A stretch of 64,000 nucleotides of DNA, taken from NCBI GenBank assembly GCA_037176725.1, contig JAZBRS010000050.1, forward strand, positions 10,186,001 to 10,250,000, written 5' to 3'. Every line of letters begins with the position of its first letter. Within the stretch, counting starts at the first letter, position 1. Under the pieces are notes generated by a model. It was not told the DNA's origin, searched no databases, and saw only the letters and a list, made by a program, of their open reading frames with translations. This document shows, in pieces, positions 1-10,240 of this stretch. A program made the translations under genes and the position numbers. The DNA comes from Posidonia oceanica (lineage: Eukaryota > Streptophyta > Magnoliopsida > Alismatales > Posidoniaceae).

Positions 1-237
1 CTCCTGCCAGCCCTCGCCCCCGTGTCCACAGGACTGCTGCAGATTCCCCTTGCTTATCTATGCTTAACTGCTATATTCTGATCTTTAGCTGCTGGGTGCA
101 TATTGAACTACATTATCAGCCTCAGATTCTGCTTCCTACCAGAGATTACATGCCTGCGCGATCTGACTGTTTGCAATATTGATAACAGGTACCTTCAAGT
201 CCTGCAGCTACCTGCTTGTACCCCTGCGATCTGCGCA
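1..237. other. Sequence upstream of the DUF7745-like pseudogene
   Basis: No domain or repeat is recognisable. A reading frame is open from position 103 and joins the pseudogene frame, but similarity to DUF7745 proteins appears only after the ATG at 238, so this stretch is probably leader or promoter of that gene inside element A. Confidence 0.4.
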
Positions 238-1431
238 ATGGGCTTCCCCACTCTGTTGACTCCAGCACACTGCTCGGAGACCTTGCAAGAATGGATCGGC
301 GAGCTTACCCAAGAAGACTGCGAAAAGCTGCACCTGTGGGGCATTCCAACCAAGCTGCTAAAGGCTGCTGATGTGGAGGTAAGCCGCCATCTTCTGTGTG
401 CCGCCGTAAGATTCTGGAAACCGGCGCACCACGTCTTTCACTTCGGCAGAACTGAGCTTACACCCACACTAGAGGAAGTGCGTCGAATCTGCGGTTTCTC
501 TAAGATCATGAGGCCACCTATCTTCATGAGGCGTGATGGATACCTCGAGGTCCTGAGCTAGCTGACTGGGCTCCCTACTTGAAGCTGCCAACAAAGGCTG
601 ATCTGCACCAGTGGACCTGAACCTATGCTCCGCCTAGCGCACTTTGATGATGTCATGAAGAAGCGCGTCGAACTCGGAGATGAGCTGTGGCTCCGAGGAT
701 TTGTCATCCGCTTCCTGGGCGAGCTGATCTTTACTCATGGCCGACTGACAGTGGCCATCGAGGTTGCAGAGATAGCACTTGCTGTGGTGACCCGGCAGAT
801 AGACCTGGCACCAGTTGTTCTGGCGGAAACATATTGCAGGCTGGACCGCATCTCACATCGCTGCCGCCACTTCCACGGCTGCGGGGCACTTGTACAAGTC
901 TGGCTAGTTGCACACTTAGAAATGAACCTTCTGCGCCCCCAGGTGCATGCCTTCGAAGCCTACTGCAGCAGCGGCCGTGCCAAGACAGTCAAGAGCGTCA
1001 AAGAAGAATACGAAAGGCTATCAGCACTGACCGACGACGCAGTAACCTGGCGTATCGTCCCCTCTGAGGCCGAGCCATTCACAGTCTTTTTCGGCGCACG
1101 CGACACGCGGCTGATTGTGCTACCAGGATTCACGGCGGGTGTGGAATACCATCCCATCAGGGTTATGCACTAGTTTGGCTTCCAGCAGGGCGCCTTTGTT
1201 GACAGCACAGCACCCGAGCTTCTTCAAGCATACCCTCTCAACACGACTGTCCCAACCAAGAAGCTGGCTGATCTAATGCAGCATGGGGTGCGATCAACAG
1301 ACATCGCAGTAGTGAGAGGTGTAGGATGCGCCCCTGAGTATGTGACTGAGGTCCAGGAGCTCTGGCCCGTCGATGAGATCCCGCCAGGCGGCCCCCTATT
1401 CCCCGACTCCAGGCAGCCAAAGAAGGCCTGA
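238..1431 (+). pseudogene. DUF7745/plant-mobile-domain-like gene, broken by three stops
   Basis: One frame runs from the ATG at 238 to the TGA at 1429-1431 (about 397 codons) but is interrupted by TAG at 559, TGA at 580 and TAG at 1171. The first part has the W-x-P...F-x-F-G...LTPTLEEV block typical of plant DUF7745/PMD-type proteins. The middle part matches the following region of that family, with a long helical segment, an ETYCRLDR-like stretch and VQVWLVAHL. The biochemical role of the family is unknown; such genes are common inside plant Ty3 elements. It lies in sense orientation upstream of the repeat fields, PPT and LTR of element A, so it is most simply an extra ORF of that element placed 3' of pol. 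Frame preservation on both sides of each stop shows recent decay by point mutation. It could instead be a captured host gene; family assignment is fairly secure, ownership less so. Confidence 0.65.
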
Positions 1432-1737
1432 ACCGGCTAGGCACTTGTGCAAACATCATGTGGTCTTCTTTCAAGTCATGCTGTATATTTTGGCCTGCCA
1501 CAGGCATGTACTCATCAAGTTCTTTCAATGAAAAACTGTTTCTGCTGTCTGCTTGCACTTCAACACTGCTTATTGCATTGCATTATCATTGCCAACATCA
1601 TCTTGGGCCCTCTGGCCAAGACTTGCAGCCAACACAACGCAGGAAAGTCCTCAGCACCCACTCCGGAGTCCAGAATCTCTGCAGACCCGCGCCGGCAAGC
1701 CACACCATCCAGCGTCCCCAGCTGAGTCATCTTCAGC
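1432..1737. other. Non-coding spacer after the pseudogene
   Basis: No coherent coding frame and no repeat. Short open frames here run on into the 54-bp tandem repeat and are not credible genes. Probably 3' untranslated sequence of the pseudogene. Confidence 0.4.
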
Positions 1738-1925
1738 GGGCTGGCACCCCTAACTGCTTGGCGATAGGTCCGTCAACCTGTCATCTTCTGCGGGCTGGCA
1801 CCCCTAACCGCTCGGCGATAGGTCCGTCAACCTGTCATCATCTGCGGGCTGGCACCCCCAACTGCTCGGCGATAGGTCCGTCAACCTATCATTTTCTGCG
1901 GGCTGGTACCCCAAACTACTCGTCT
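1738..1925. repeat. 54-bp tandem repeat, about 3.5 copies
   Basis: The word CTGGCA/CTGGTA recurs at 1741, 1795, 1849 and 1903, exactly 54 bp apart. Each unit has GGGCTGGCACCCC, a variable linker and a dyad. In one copy GATAGG at 1871-1876 pairs with CCTATC at 1885-1890; in the first, GATAGG at 1763-1768 pairs with CCTGTC at 1777-1782 through one G-T pair. A related unit just downstream has GACAAA at 1926-1931 and TTTGTC at 1941-1946. This is the 3' untranslated field of element A. Confidence 0.9.
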
Positions 1926-1985
1926 GACAAACACGTCAGCTTTGTCTTCACCTTCTGCTTTTGATGCCAAGGACGCGCTGGTCAA

Positions 1986-2012
1986 CCCCTGGTGTCATCC
2001 CGACACCAGGGG
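1986..2012. other. 11-bp perfect stem-loop
   Basis: CCCCTGGTGTC at 1986-1996 is the exact reverse complement of GACACCAGGGG at 2002-2012, with a 5-nt loop. A relative at 30983-31005 has CTGGTATC/GATACCAG, so one base pair has changed on both sides. Confidence 0.8.
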
Positions 2013-2086
2013 CATCTTTTGATCGTCCCTTGGTATCATCTTCCCCCTCTTTCCCCCATGATATTCCTGGTATCATGGGATGCTTT

Positions 2087-2615
2087 GCTCTCGCGAAACC
2101 TCTTTGCCGGTCGATAAGTTCGATATCTTATCATCTCTCATCATTATCTCATCCCCTCTTTGCCGGCCGATAAGTCCGATATCTTATCACCTTTTCTTAT
2201 CAATCAATCTCATCATTATCTCATCCCCTCTTTGCCGGCCGATAAGTCCGATATCTTATCATCTCTCATCATTATCTCATCCCCTCTTTGCCGGCTGATA
2301 AGTCCGATATCTTATCACCTTTTCTTATCAATCAATCTCATCATTATCTCATCCCCTCTTTGTCGGCCGATAAGTCCGATATCTTATCACCTTTTCAATC
2401 AATCAGTCTCATCATTACCTCATCCCCTCTTTGCCGGCCGATAAGTCCGATATCTTATCACCTTTTCAATCAATCAATCTCATTATTACCTCATCCCCTC
2501 TTTGCCGGCCGATAAGTCCGATATCTTATCACCTTTTCAATCTATCTCTCATCATTATCTCATCCCCTCTTTGCCGGCCGATAAGTCCGATATCTTATCA
2601 ATCAATCAATCAATC
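2087..2615. repeat. Tandem repeat of 56 to 72 bp with GATAAG/CTTATC hairpin
   Basis: GATAAG occurs at 2113, 2169, 2241, 2297, 2369, 2440, 2511 and 2580, giving spacings of 56, 72, 56, 72, 71, 71 and 69. Each unit has GATAAGTCCGATATCTTATC, where GATAAG pairs with CTTATC around GATATC, followed by a CATCCCCTCTTTGCCGG tract and a variable ATCAATCAATCT part that explains the length classes. Open frames spanning the array are a by-product of the repeat. Confidence 0.92.
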
Positions 2616-3690
2616 ACTGCTCTTTTCGGTTGATAGGACCGTAAACTATCATCTTGGGCTGATTCCCGATCTGGCCCGCAGTTGTGTTATACGGCTGACA
2701 TCCAGTAACTGTCCCTCGTAGTTGCACTTTCCAGTTGATAGGACTGTAAACTATCGCTTCAGTTGATAGGTCTGTAAACTATCATTCCAGTTGATAGGAC
2801 TGTAAACTATCATTCTCTGGCTGATGATCCAAAACTCATCCTTGGCTGATATCCGAAACTATCACTTGCAATTACGTTATACGGCTGACATCCAGTAACT
2901 GTCCCTTGCAATTGCAGCTTCCAGTTGATAGGACTGTAAACTATCGTTACAGTTGATAGGACTGTAAACTATCGCTCCAGTTGATAGGACTGTAAACTAT
3001 CGCCCTGGCTGATATCCGAAACTATCACCTGTAATTGCATTATACGGCTGATATCCAGTAACTATCCCTCATGATTGCGCTTTCCAGTTGATAGGACTGT
3101 AAACTATCGCTCTAGTTGATAGGACTGTAAACTATCGTTCCAGTTGATAGGTCTGTAAACTATCGTTCCAGTTGATAGGACTGTAAACTATCCCCCGCAA
3201 TCATGTTATACGGCTGATATCCAGTAACTATCCCTCACAAATGCTCTTTCCAGTTGATAGGACTGTAAACTATCGCTCCAGTTGATAGGCCTGTAAACTA
3301 TCGTTCCAGTTGATAGGACTGTAAACTATCATTCTCTGGCATTTGCGTTATACGGCTGATACCTAGTAACTATCCCTCATGGTTTGTGTTTTCCAGTTGA
3401 TAAGACTGTAAACTATCGCCTCCAGTTGATAGGTCTGTAAACTATCGCTCTAGTTGATAGGTCTGTAAACTATCGTTCCAGTTGATAGGACTGTAAACTA
3501 TCCCGCACAACCATGTTATACGGCTGATATTCAGTAACTATCACACACAACTGCCTCCGGTTGATAGGACCGTAAACTATCGTTCCAGTTGATAGGACTG
3601 TAAACTATCGTTACAGTTGATAGGACTGTAAACTATCACTCCCGGTTGATAGGACCGTAAACTATCCGGCCGATAAGCCCGACACCTTAT
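2616..3690. repeat. About 29-bp tandem repeat with GATAG/CTATC hairpin
   Basis: Dozens of copies of CCAGTTGATAGGACTGTAAA followed by CTATC, varying as GGACTG, GGTCTG, GGCCTG or GGACCG, spaced about 29 bp and interspersed with a second unit, CGGCTGATATCCAGTAAC then TATC. GATAG and CTATC form a short stem in every unit. The last copy (3663-3690) reverts to the GATAAG...CTTATC form. Tandem arrays at this place, between the coding region and the 3' LTR, are known for Tat-type elements. Confidence 0.92.
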
Positions 3691-4163
3691 CACCTTTTTG
3701 GCGTGGCCTTGTCCCAGGAAGGCAAAGTCCCGCATTCCCCTTGCGGAAGGAGAGTTGGCCTCTCTCCCCTCGCACCCCTCTTTTTTCTGCTAGCTTGCTC
3801 CCTGGGCAGGGACAAGCTACGCCTTCTTTTTCCTTGCCTTGTCGCACAAGTCTGGCCTTCCTGCCAGGTCCTTGCACCACATCGCGCCTTTCTTCTAGCA
3901 TTTCTCTTGCATCATCTCTGCACCTTCTCAGCTAGCATTGCATACTAGTTTAACATCATCAGTATCATTTGCACGGCATCAGCATTCTAGTTGCACTAAC
4001 TTTTGTACTAACGTTTGCATTGCGTTTGCATTAGCATGCATTGCATACTTTGCACATCATCCATCTACACCTGCATTTTGCATTGCGGCAACGGGCTACG
4101 ATTTTCGGTGCATCCGCCGAATAAGTAGCTCACGCCCATAGCAAACCTCTGCTCCCGCCGGTC
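3691..4163. other. Unique 3' region of element A
   Basis: No gene is supported. It starts CT-rich and becomes rich in TTGCATT words after about 3,940. The last 150 bp, from the GGCAACGGGCTACGATTTTC segment near 4090, is clearly related to 45,760-45,840 at the 3' end of element C, so it is a conserved pre-PPT region. Confidence 0.6.
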
Positions 4164-4247
4164 AGATGGGGTGTCTTCTCAACCCTGAGTAGCGGCCTCG
4201 CTCCGCTTGACCTTGCTCAGGGAGGGGCATCTGTTGACACCCCATCT
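4164..4247 (+). promoter_or_regulatory. PPT hairpin at the 3' junction of element A
   Basis: Three nested stems. The outer stem pairs AGATGGGGTGTC (4164-4175) with GACACCCCATCT (4236-4247), so the first bases of the LTR pair with sequence upstream of the PPT. The middle stem pairs CCCTGAG (4183-4189) with CTCAGGG (4216-4222), the latter including the 5' half of the PPT. The inner stem is AGCGG/CCGCT (4191-4195, 4203-4207). The same architecture with co-varied bases occurs at the junctions near 45.9 and 53.97 kb. Confidence 0.7.
4219..4227 (+). other. Polypurine tract of element A
   Basis: AGGGAGGGG followed by CATC and then the LTR terminus TGTTGACACC. The same PPT and spacing precede the LTR at 45909. 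It primes plus-strand DNA synthesis in LTR elements. Confidence 0.85.
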
Positions 4248-4659
4248 TGACAGGCTCGGATCATTTGGGACCTTCTGGTGACTTCTGGATCTAAACCTAG
4301 GACAAACAACCCCCAACCCTCTTCATCTCACCCTTCAAAACAAGCCTAACTTGACCTAAGCCCACACCCTTTTCCCAAGCCCAAAACCTATCCAAAAACC
4401 ATAGGGAAACCCATCAACCCCTACTTAGCAAACCTACCCAATCACTTAAAAACTTCAAGCCCGAAACCATTCCCAAAAACCCTAGAAAACTTAGGTGAAA
4501 CCACCCTTTTTCTACACCTCAAAATCCCTCCAAAACTTGCTCAAAACCAGACCAAATCCCCAGAACGAACACTAGAAATCCTAGGCTACACACTCCCCAA
4601 TTTTTACCCCATTTCAAAACCTTTAAGCCTTCCTTTTACCTAAATTATCCTTTTCTCTC

Positions 4660-5960
4660 TCTTAGATTATCCTTTTCTCTCTCCTCTCTCTCTCCTGATT
4701 ATCCTCCCTCTTTTCATCCCCTTCTCTCTCTTTTTCTTGCTTGGCTGTGGACCCCCTTTGTGCTTCTATCTCTTCTCTATCTTATTTCTATTTTTACCTT
4801 ATTTTTAGCATTTTCCCTGACTTCTAAAAAATTGTTTTCCCCCAACTCATCTCTTTCCCCTTTATTCCTCCTTTTTCCCTTTTCTTCTTCCTTCTCTTTT
4901 CCTTTTTTCTCCTTTTGCTAAAATCCATAAAAAACCCTTAAAAACCTCTAAAACTCTAAAACAAAAGGGAAACAAACCAGAACCCTAAGAAAAATAATTA
5001 AAAATACTAAACAAACAATTAAGAACCTAAACCCAACTAAATTTAGTTAAAATGGAAAACCAAGGATGTAACCTAAAAAATACAAAATAACCAAAAGAAA
5101 ATGCTGTAAAATGAAGAAAAAAACTAAAATATAATCAAAACCAACCAAAAATGAAAACCCTATCAAAATAATCAAAAAGCAAACCCTAAGAAGAAGTAAA
5201 ACAATTAAAAACACTAAGACAAATAATTAATGAAAAAAAAACTTAACTTAACAAACCAAAGGAGAACAATTAAAGAACTTAATTAAAAAAAAGAAAAAGA
5301 AAATGAGAAGTAAATTAAAAAGATTTAAAAAACACTTAATCCATCAAGAAGAAACTTAACTAAAAAACATCAAGAAAACTTAACAAATAAAAAATCAAAA
5401 GTGTAATTCAAAAAAAAAGACTTAAGAAGAATCCTAAAAGGACTAAAATCAAAAGCCAAAACTCACTCTAATTAATCTAAAAATAAATCTTAAAAAAATC
5501 CTAATTAACATCCCAAATACTTAACAAGAAAAGCATAATTAAAAAATAACTTAAAAGGCTTAACAAACACTAAATCAAAATGGAAAATAAATTAAAAACA
5601 AAGAAAACCCTTAAAACCCCAATCAAACCCAAAACCCCTCTAAAATCAGAATTAATCAACTAAAAACAGTCATTAAAAATTTAATCAAGATCCTAACCTA
5701 CAACACAATCACCCTAATATTTTTACTTATTTTTATTTTATTTTTACCTAATTTATTTCCCTTCTCTTTCCCTTCCATTCCTCTTTTCTTCCTATTTTTC
5801 TTCCCTTCCTCTTTTCCTGCTGGGCCCAGTCCAGCCCGTCCGCCCCATCTTTCTTTTCTTTCTTTTTCTTTTTTTTCCCGCTCGCGGCCCGGCCCGCGAT
5901 CCCCAGCCTTCGCCCTCCACCCTTCTTCCTTCTTCTTCCTCAGCTTTTTCCTTCTCCTCC
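4660..5960. repeat. Low-complexity U3 part of LTR1
   Basis: A CT microsatellite (about 4660-4740), then roughly 800 bp that is A-rich and G-poor on the plus strand (4920-5700), then a polypyrimidine tract (5740-5960). LTR2 has the same order at 20520-21700 and element D its complement at 43440-44710. No coding content. Confidence 0.8.
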
Positions 5961-6126
5961 CGTGAGCCTACAGCACTCCCTCTTCTTTTTTGAATTCGAT
6001 TCTCCCCCTCCATCAGATCAGCACCAGTTCGCCTCAGCCTCCTCTTCTTTCAGCGGCTTTTCCGGCAGCATTAACTGCCTGTCTCCCTCGCCGCTCGTCT
6101 CCCTCAGCTGCAATGGACGGTGCCGG

Positions 6127-6177
6127 TGGAATTCGAATTCCACAGCTCGCGCCCAGTAGCTTCAAGTCCTGATAAAA
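6127..6177 (+). promoter_or_regulatory. Probable LTR1 promoter: 18-bp palindrome and TATA-like box
   Basis: GTGGAATTCGAATTCCAC at 6127-6144 is a perfect palindrome; the TATA-like GATAAAA follows at 6171. In LTR2 the aligned place has a different near-palindrome, CGAATTTGAAATTCG, before TATAAG at 21955. Transcription would start near 6.2 kb, making most of the LTR downstream of the promoter R and U5. The GC-rich stretch after it (6200-7400) has only short unconvincing frames. Confidence 0.45.
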
Positions 6178-7439
6178 CCAACCATCGGCTCCACCCTTCA
6201 ATGTCTTCTTTTGCCATCCGAGAGAGAGAGCTGAAGTCCAGAGAGAACTCCCAAGCAAACCTCCTGCTTCTCCCTCTGAATTCCACAGCACTTCCCCTTC
6301 TTTTTCTCCCTGAAACCAAGCCCGTTCCAGCCACTCTTTCCTTGCATTCCCATCCCCCGATCTCACCCAGCACATCAGTACCTTTTCCCCTCCATTTCCC
6401 GGCCTTTCCACCTCAGAACCACCCCCAACTCCACCTGAAGATACACCATAGAACCCATCACTTCTTATTTCAGAATTGCCTTCACCACAGACCGTCCAAT
6501 CTTCCCAAATCTTCCTAAGATACTCGCCTGAACTCCACCTCCCCAAGGCACCCGACCTTCAGCCCAGCAACCCACCACCGCACCTACCCGCCACTTCAAA
6601 CACCTGCAATCCCCTCTGACCAGAAAATCGACCGGCCTGCAAACTCCACCCACAGCCTCCCGCGACCCAATTCAATTGCCCAGAACCCTTCACCAGACCT
6701 CCAGCAATCTTCCAGAAGATCCCATCTGGCCTGAGGAGCAGTGGACACTGCCCCTGGTCTCCGGCTACCTCTGTGAACCCAAGATCAGCCGAATCTTCCT
6801 CCGGTCTTCGCAGCAGCCTTCCAAGCATCCAGGAAGCTCCGGAAGGTCGCTCTGAGGAGATCCAAGCCGTCCCGAGCCATCGACGCCCCCTCCTCTCACC
6901 AGACGAGCTCCACCGGCGACCTCTGAAACCGCCTGCGTCGGGAGCACTTCCCAGCCACGGAAACAGGTAAACTCCTTTCCACTTAGCATAATCTTCCTCC
7001 CCTCTTGCTTTTCCCCCCCTTAAATAGGTTTTTCTTCGCTCCTGCGCCGAGTCAGCTCCGGCCAGAGTCGTCTTCTCCGGCGAACCTCTCCGTGCGTCCC
7101 TCCGCTCCGGTCAGCAGAACGGCGTTCCAGCAGCACCCTCCGGTCCGCACGAGTCTCAGGAACACGCTCCGGCCTTCAGATCGCCGCGTCGTCGCGCCGA
7201 TCGCCCGGGGTGCGTTTCTGAAGCTCTGCAGACCTCCGGTGGCTTCTCCAGCTCGCTCTAGCCAACGTCGAGCTCCGCCGAGCATCGTCCGACCTCCGTC
7301 AGGACCTGGAGATGCTTCCCCGTCGGTCTGCGCTGCCCCAGCATCCCTGTGCCGGCGTTCATGGACGCTGGCAGCTTGCTGCTACAGTGTCCATGGCCAT
7401 CGGCCAAGCACTATTCCTTTATTTTTCTTTAGTTAAGTT

Positions 7440-8400
7440 TTTTTTTGCCAATATTGCATTTCTGGTCTGAGTTCTTGTTATTTTGCATTTCAGTCCTTTA
7501 TTTGATTTAATCTGCTGATTTCTGAACTGAAACTATATTAAATTGCATGAAATGTCTGTAGTTCTCCTTATTTGCTTTCTGGTCCTTTTACTGTGCTTTC
7601 CTTCAGTAATAAGTTAGACTCTGGCCCTCCAGTTTTTGATTTTTGCACTTAGGTCCTGCAGTAGTTTAATTTAATTTAATGCATGAATTTTGCCATATGA
7701 AATTGCATTCTGGGTCCCCTTTATTCTCAGTATTTGCATCCTGATCCTCTGTCCTGTAGAACTTAGGTTTTATTTTTCATTTTTGCTTGTTGCATTGCAT
7801 TTCTCCCCCTCTGTTTTCTGATTTTTGCATGTAGGCCCTTTCTAATGCACAGTAGTCATTTTAATGCATATTTAGCTTATTAAATTGCATTTTTGACCTT
7901 GCATATTTTAAAAATTGCATGTCAGTCCTCTGTCTGCCCCCTTTATGCATATTTTGCTTCAAAAATTGCATTTTTGACCCTGCATGATTTGGAAATTACA
8001 CATAGGTCCTCAGCATGCTTATAAAAATCATTTAAATGCATATTTTGCTTCAAAAATTGCATTTTAGCCCCGTATGTTTGAAAAGTTGCATGTAGGTCCC
8101 CCATTTGCATTTTAGACTCTAATGATTTCAAAATTGCATTTCAACTTGCCACATGATTTCAAAACTTGCCCCGATGCATACTCCTTTTGGAAAATTGCAT
8201 TTTAAACCCTGTCCTTTGCAAAATTGCATTCAGACCCTCCTTTTTTCAAAATCCTTGCATGAAAGCCCCAAACTTTTCAAAGCTTTTGCATTTAGACCCC
8301 CATCTTTTCAAAAACTGCATTTGAACCCCCAATTTTCTGAAAAATCACCCTTAAGTCTTTTCTTGTATTCTGCATGCATTTGCACTCATGCATTCTAGCT
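7440..8400. repeat. Degenerate TTGCATTT-AGTCC repeats of LTR1
   Basis: About 25 imperfect copies of (A)TTGCATTTyAGTCC spaced roughly 30-50 bp in a T-rich background. The same field is present in LTR2 (23270-24260), LTR3 (50280-51080) and, complemented, in D (40940-41830). Confidence 0.75.
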
Positions 8401-8436
8401 TTTTGCATCCTCTGCACACACTTAAAGCTTCTTTAG

Positions 8437-8454
8437 CTCCCATTTACATGGGAG
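8437..8454. other. Stem-loop conserved in U5
   Basis: CTCCCAT/ATGGGAG with a 4-nt loop. LTR2 keeps CTCCC...GGGAG near 24310 and D keeps CTCCCAT...ATGGGAG near 40850. Confidence 0.6.
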
Positions 8455-8647
8455 GACCTGTCTGCACACCCCTAGGACCTCCTGAACACTTAGATCTGTT
8501 CTTCTCCCCTGTTCTAGCCTCTCTGCCTTGAAGCTGGGACATCTTCCAATCCGACCGTTGGATCTTCACAAACAAGCTACCCAGACGACCCCGACGGAGC
8601 GCTCTTCAGCATGGACCAAGCAAATTTCAGATCAGGCTCTAGATTTT

Positions 8648-8657
8648 CCAGGTACGT
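8648..8657 (+). promoter_or_regulatory. Splice-donor-like site in LTR1
   Basis: CCAG followed by GTACGT with the cut at 8651/8652. LTR2 has CCAG then GTATGT at 24520/24521 and D has a GTAAGT in the same context. An acceptor-like CGTCGCAG lies at 11565-11572, 29 bp before the gag ATG. Splicing would remove U5-3', the PBS and most of the leader. Inferred only. Confidence 0.4.
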
Positions 8658-9106
8658 CCTCCTGAACCCTTGCACAGCATTCATTTGCATACCTTCTGCA
8701 TAGCATGCATCGTTTTCGCTTTTTGTTTCCTCGATCATGTAGAATAGGACTTCCTCTTCTTATCTATCAACTCCGTTCCTCGTTTCGCGTATTCCCAAGT
8801 GTTTTGTGTTGTGTTTCCCCTGGATTCACCACTTACTGCGACTCTCTTCCACCTTTTCCACGATCCGATCGCACCGCGAGCTTTGGGCAGCGTGCGAGAC
8901 ACATCGTGGAGCAGTTTAGTGGGAAACAGTCGCAAAACGGTGGTAATCCCTCCACTTGCTTGTTCTCCCCATTGTAGGTCTTCACACCTACTCTGCGTGG
9001 CCCTTAAACAGTGTCTGTTCTCACACACGCACTGTTTGCCTCTCCTTTCACTTCTCTTGTCCTCTCTCCTTGCATTTGCATCTGTATGGTTTTGCCGAGG
9101 TTTTAT

Positions 9107-9545
9107 TCCGTCTTTTGGCACCGTTTTGCGTGCCCTTTTCGCTTTTGGCACCGTTCTGCGTGCTCGCTTTGTCTTTGGCACCGTTTTGCGTGCTCGCTTT
9201 GTCTTTGGCACCGTTTTGCGTGCCGACTTTGTTTTTGGCACCGTTTTGCATGCCCGCTTTGTTTTTGGCACCGTTTCGCGTGCCCGCTTCGCTTTTGGCA
9301 CCGTTTTGCGTGCCTGCTTTGTTTTTGGCACCGTTTTACGTGCCCACTTTGTTTTTGGCACCGTTTCGCGTGCCCGCTTCGCTTTTGGCACCATTTTGCG
9401 TGTCCACTTCGCTTTTGGCACCGTTTTGCGTGCTCGCTTTGTTTTTGGCACCGTTTTGCGTGCCCGCTTTGTTTTTGGCACCGTTTCGCGTGCCCGCTTC
9501 GCTTTTGGCACCGTTTTGCGTGCCCGTCTTGTTTTCTTGCACCGT
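9107..9545. repeat. 30-bp tandem repeat in LTR1, about 15 copies
   Basis: GGCACCGTTTTGCGTGCCCG then a T-rich part recurs at exactly 30 bp. Because 30 is a multiple of three, several frames stay open for 200-300 codons on both strands; these are not genes. The same repeat is in LTR2 (24985-25240), D (39960-40200) and LTR3 (51198-51360). Confidence 0.93.
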
Positions 9546-10240
9546 TTTGCATGCCGCTCTCGTTTCTCGCATTGTTTCGCGTGTTTTACGTCGTTTTCTC
9601 TTGCATGTCGCTTGCATCTGCATGGTTTTACCATTGTTTTGCTTTTTCCGCTTGCATTTGCATATAGGGCGGTGATGCTTACTGCCTGGAGTTCTCACGA
9701 GCCCGGTTTCGCCCGGTTCGGAACACAGACAGCGCTGCTGAGCACTTAGACAACACGTTTACTTTCTTGCATTGCATCCCACTACTTAGAGCACACCTAT
9801 GAGCATTCATTCAGGCATTCATTGGCATTTAGGCATTCAAATCTGCATTTCCCTGCGTATGCGAGCGTAAGCCTACAAAGACCGATTCTCGGGCGTGTCG
9901 GGGGTGCCTAACACCTTCCCCGCGCGTAACAGGAGTCCTTACCCAGTCTTTTGGCCCGCAATGACCATATCGCCCTTATCCTAGGCTTGAGTCATCTCAT
10001 TTGCATGTATTTGCATTTGTTTTCCTTTGCATTGCTTTGCTTTGCATTTCTTGCTTGGTTTTGCGTGTTAATTCACGCATTTCCCCCGATTTTCCTTGTC
10101 TCCCGATAATAGACACGGTGGCGACTCTGATTTGTCTTATCTTCTTCTTTTCTTCTCTTTTTAAGTGTTTTCGAGTTGAGCCCTCCTCCTCGGATCATCG
10201 CCGCTAATAGTAAGCCTGATTCTGATTGGGATTACTACAG

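Larger units (their letters stand above)
4232..10239 (+). mobile_element. LTR1, a ~6.0-kb Tat/Ogre-type LTR
   Basis: Starts TGTTGACACCCC right after a PPT and ends ...ATTACTACA one base before a PBS (length 6,008). It shares module order with the LTRs at 20102-25899 and 39229-45135: A/C-rich start, CT-rich microsatellite, A-rich G-poor kilobase, polypyrimidine tract, GC-rich promoter/leader part, TTGCATTT-AGTCC repeats, a stem-loop, a splice-donor-like site, a 30-bp tandem repeat, and a conserved 3' segment with GGGTGCCTAACACCTTCC. Because both a PPT (left) and a PBS (right) adjoin it, one LTR serves the 3' end of A and the 5' end of B, as left by recombination between neighbouring elements. 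Confidence 0.9.

Noticed and set aside
2616..3690. CRISPR-like regularly spaced dyads
   Set aside because: The spacers are themselves repeats, the genome is a plant and there are no cas genes; it is a retroelement 3' array.
6034..7436. Several frames of 60-170 aa in the GC-rich part of LTR1
   Set aside because: Not conserved as frames in LTR2 or D, which align at DNA level but have different frames; no domains.
8735..9749. Open frames of 200-316 codons on both strands
   Set aside because: They are produced by the exact 30-bp tandem repeat, whose period is a multiple of three; no domain, and similar frames appear in several registers.
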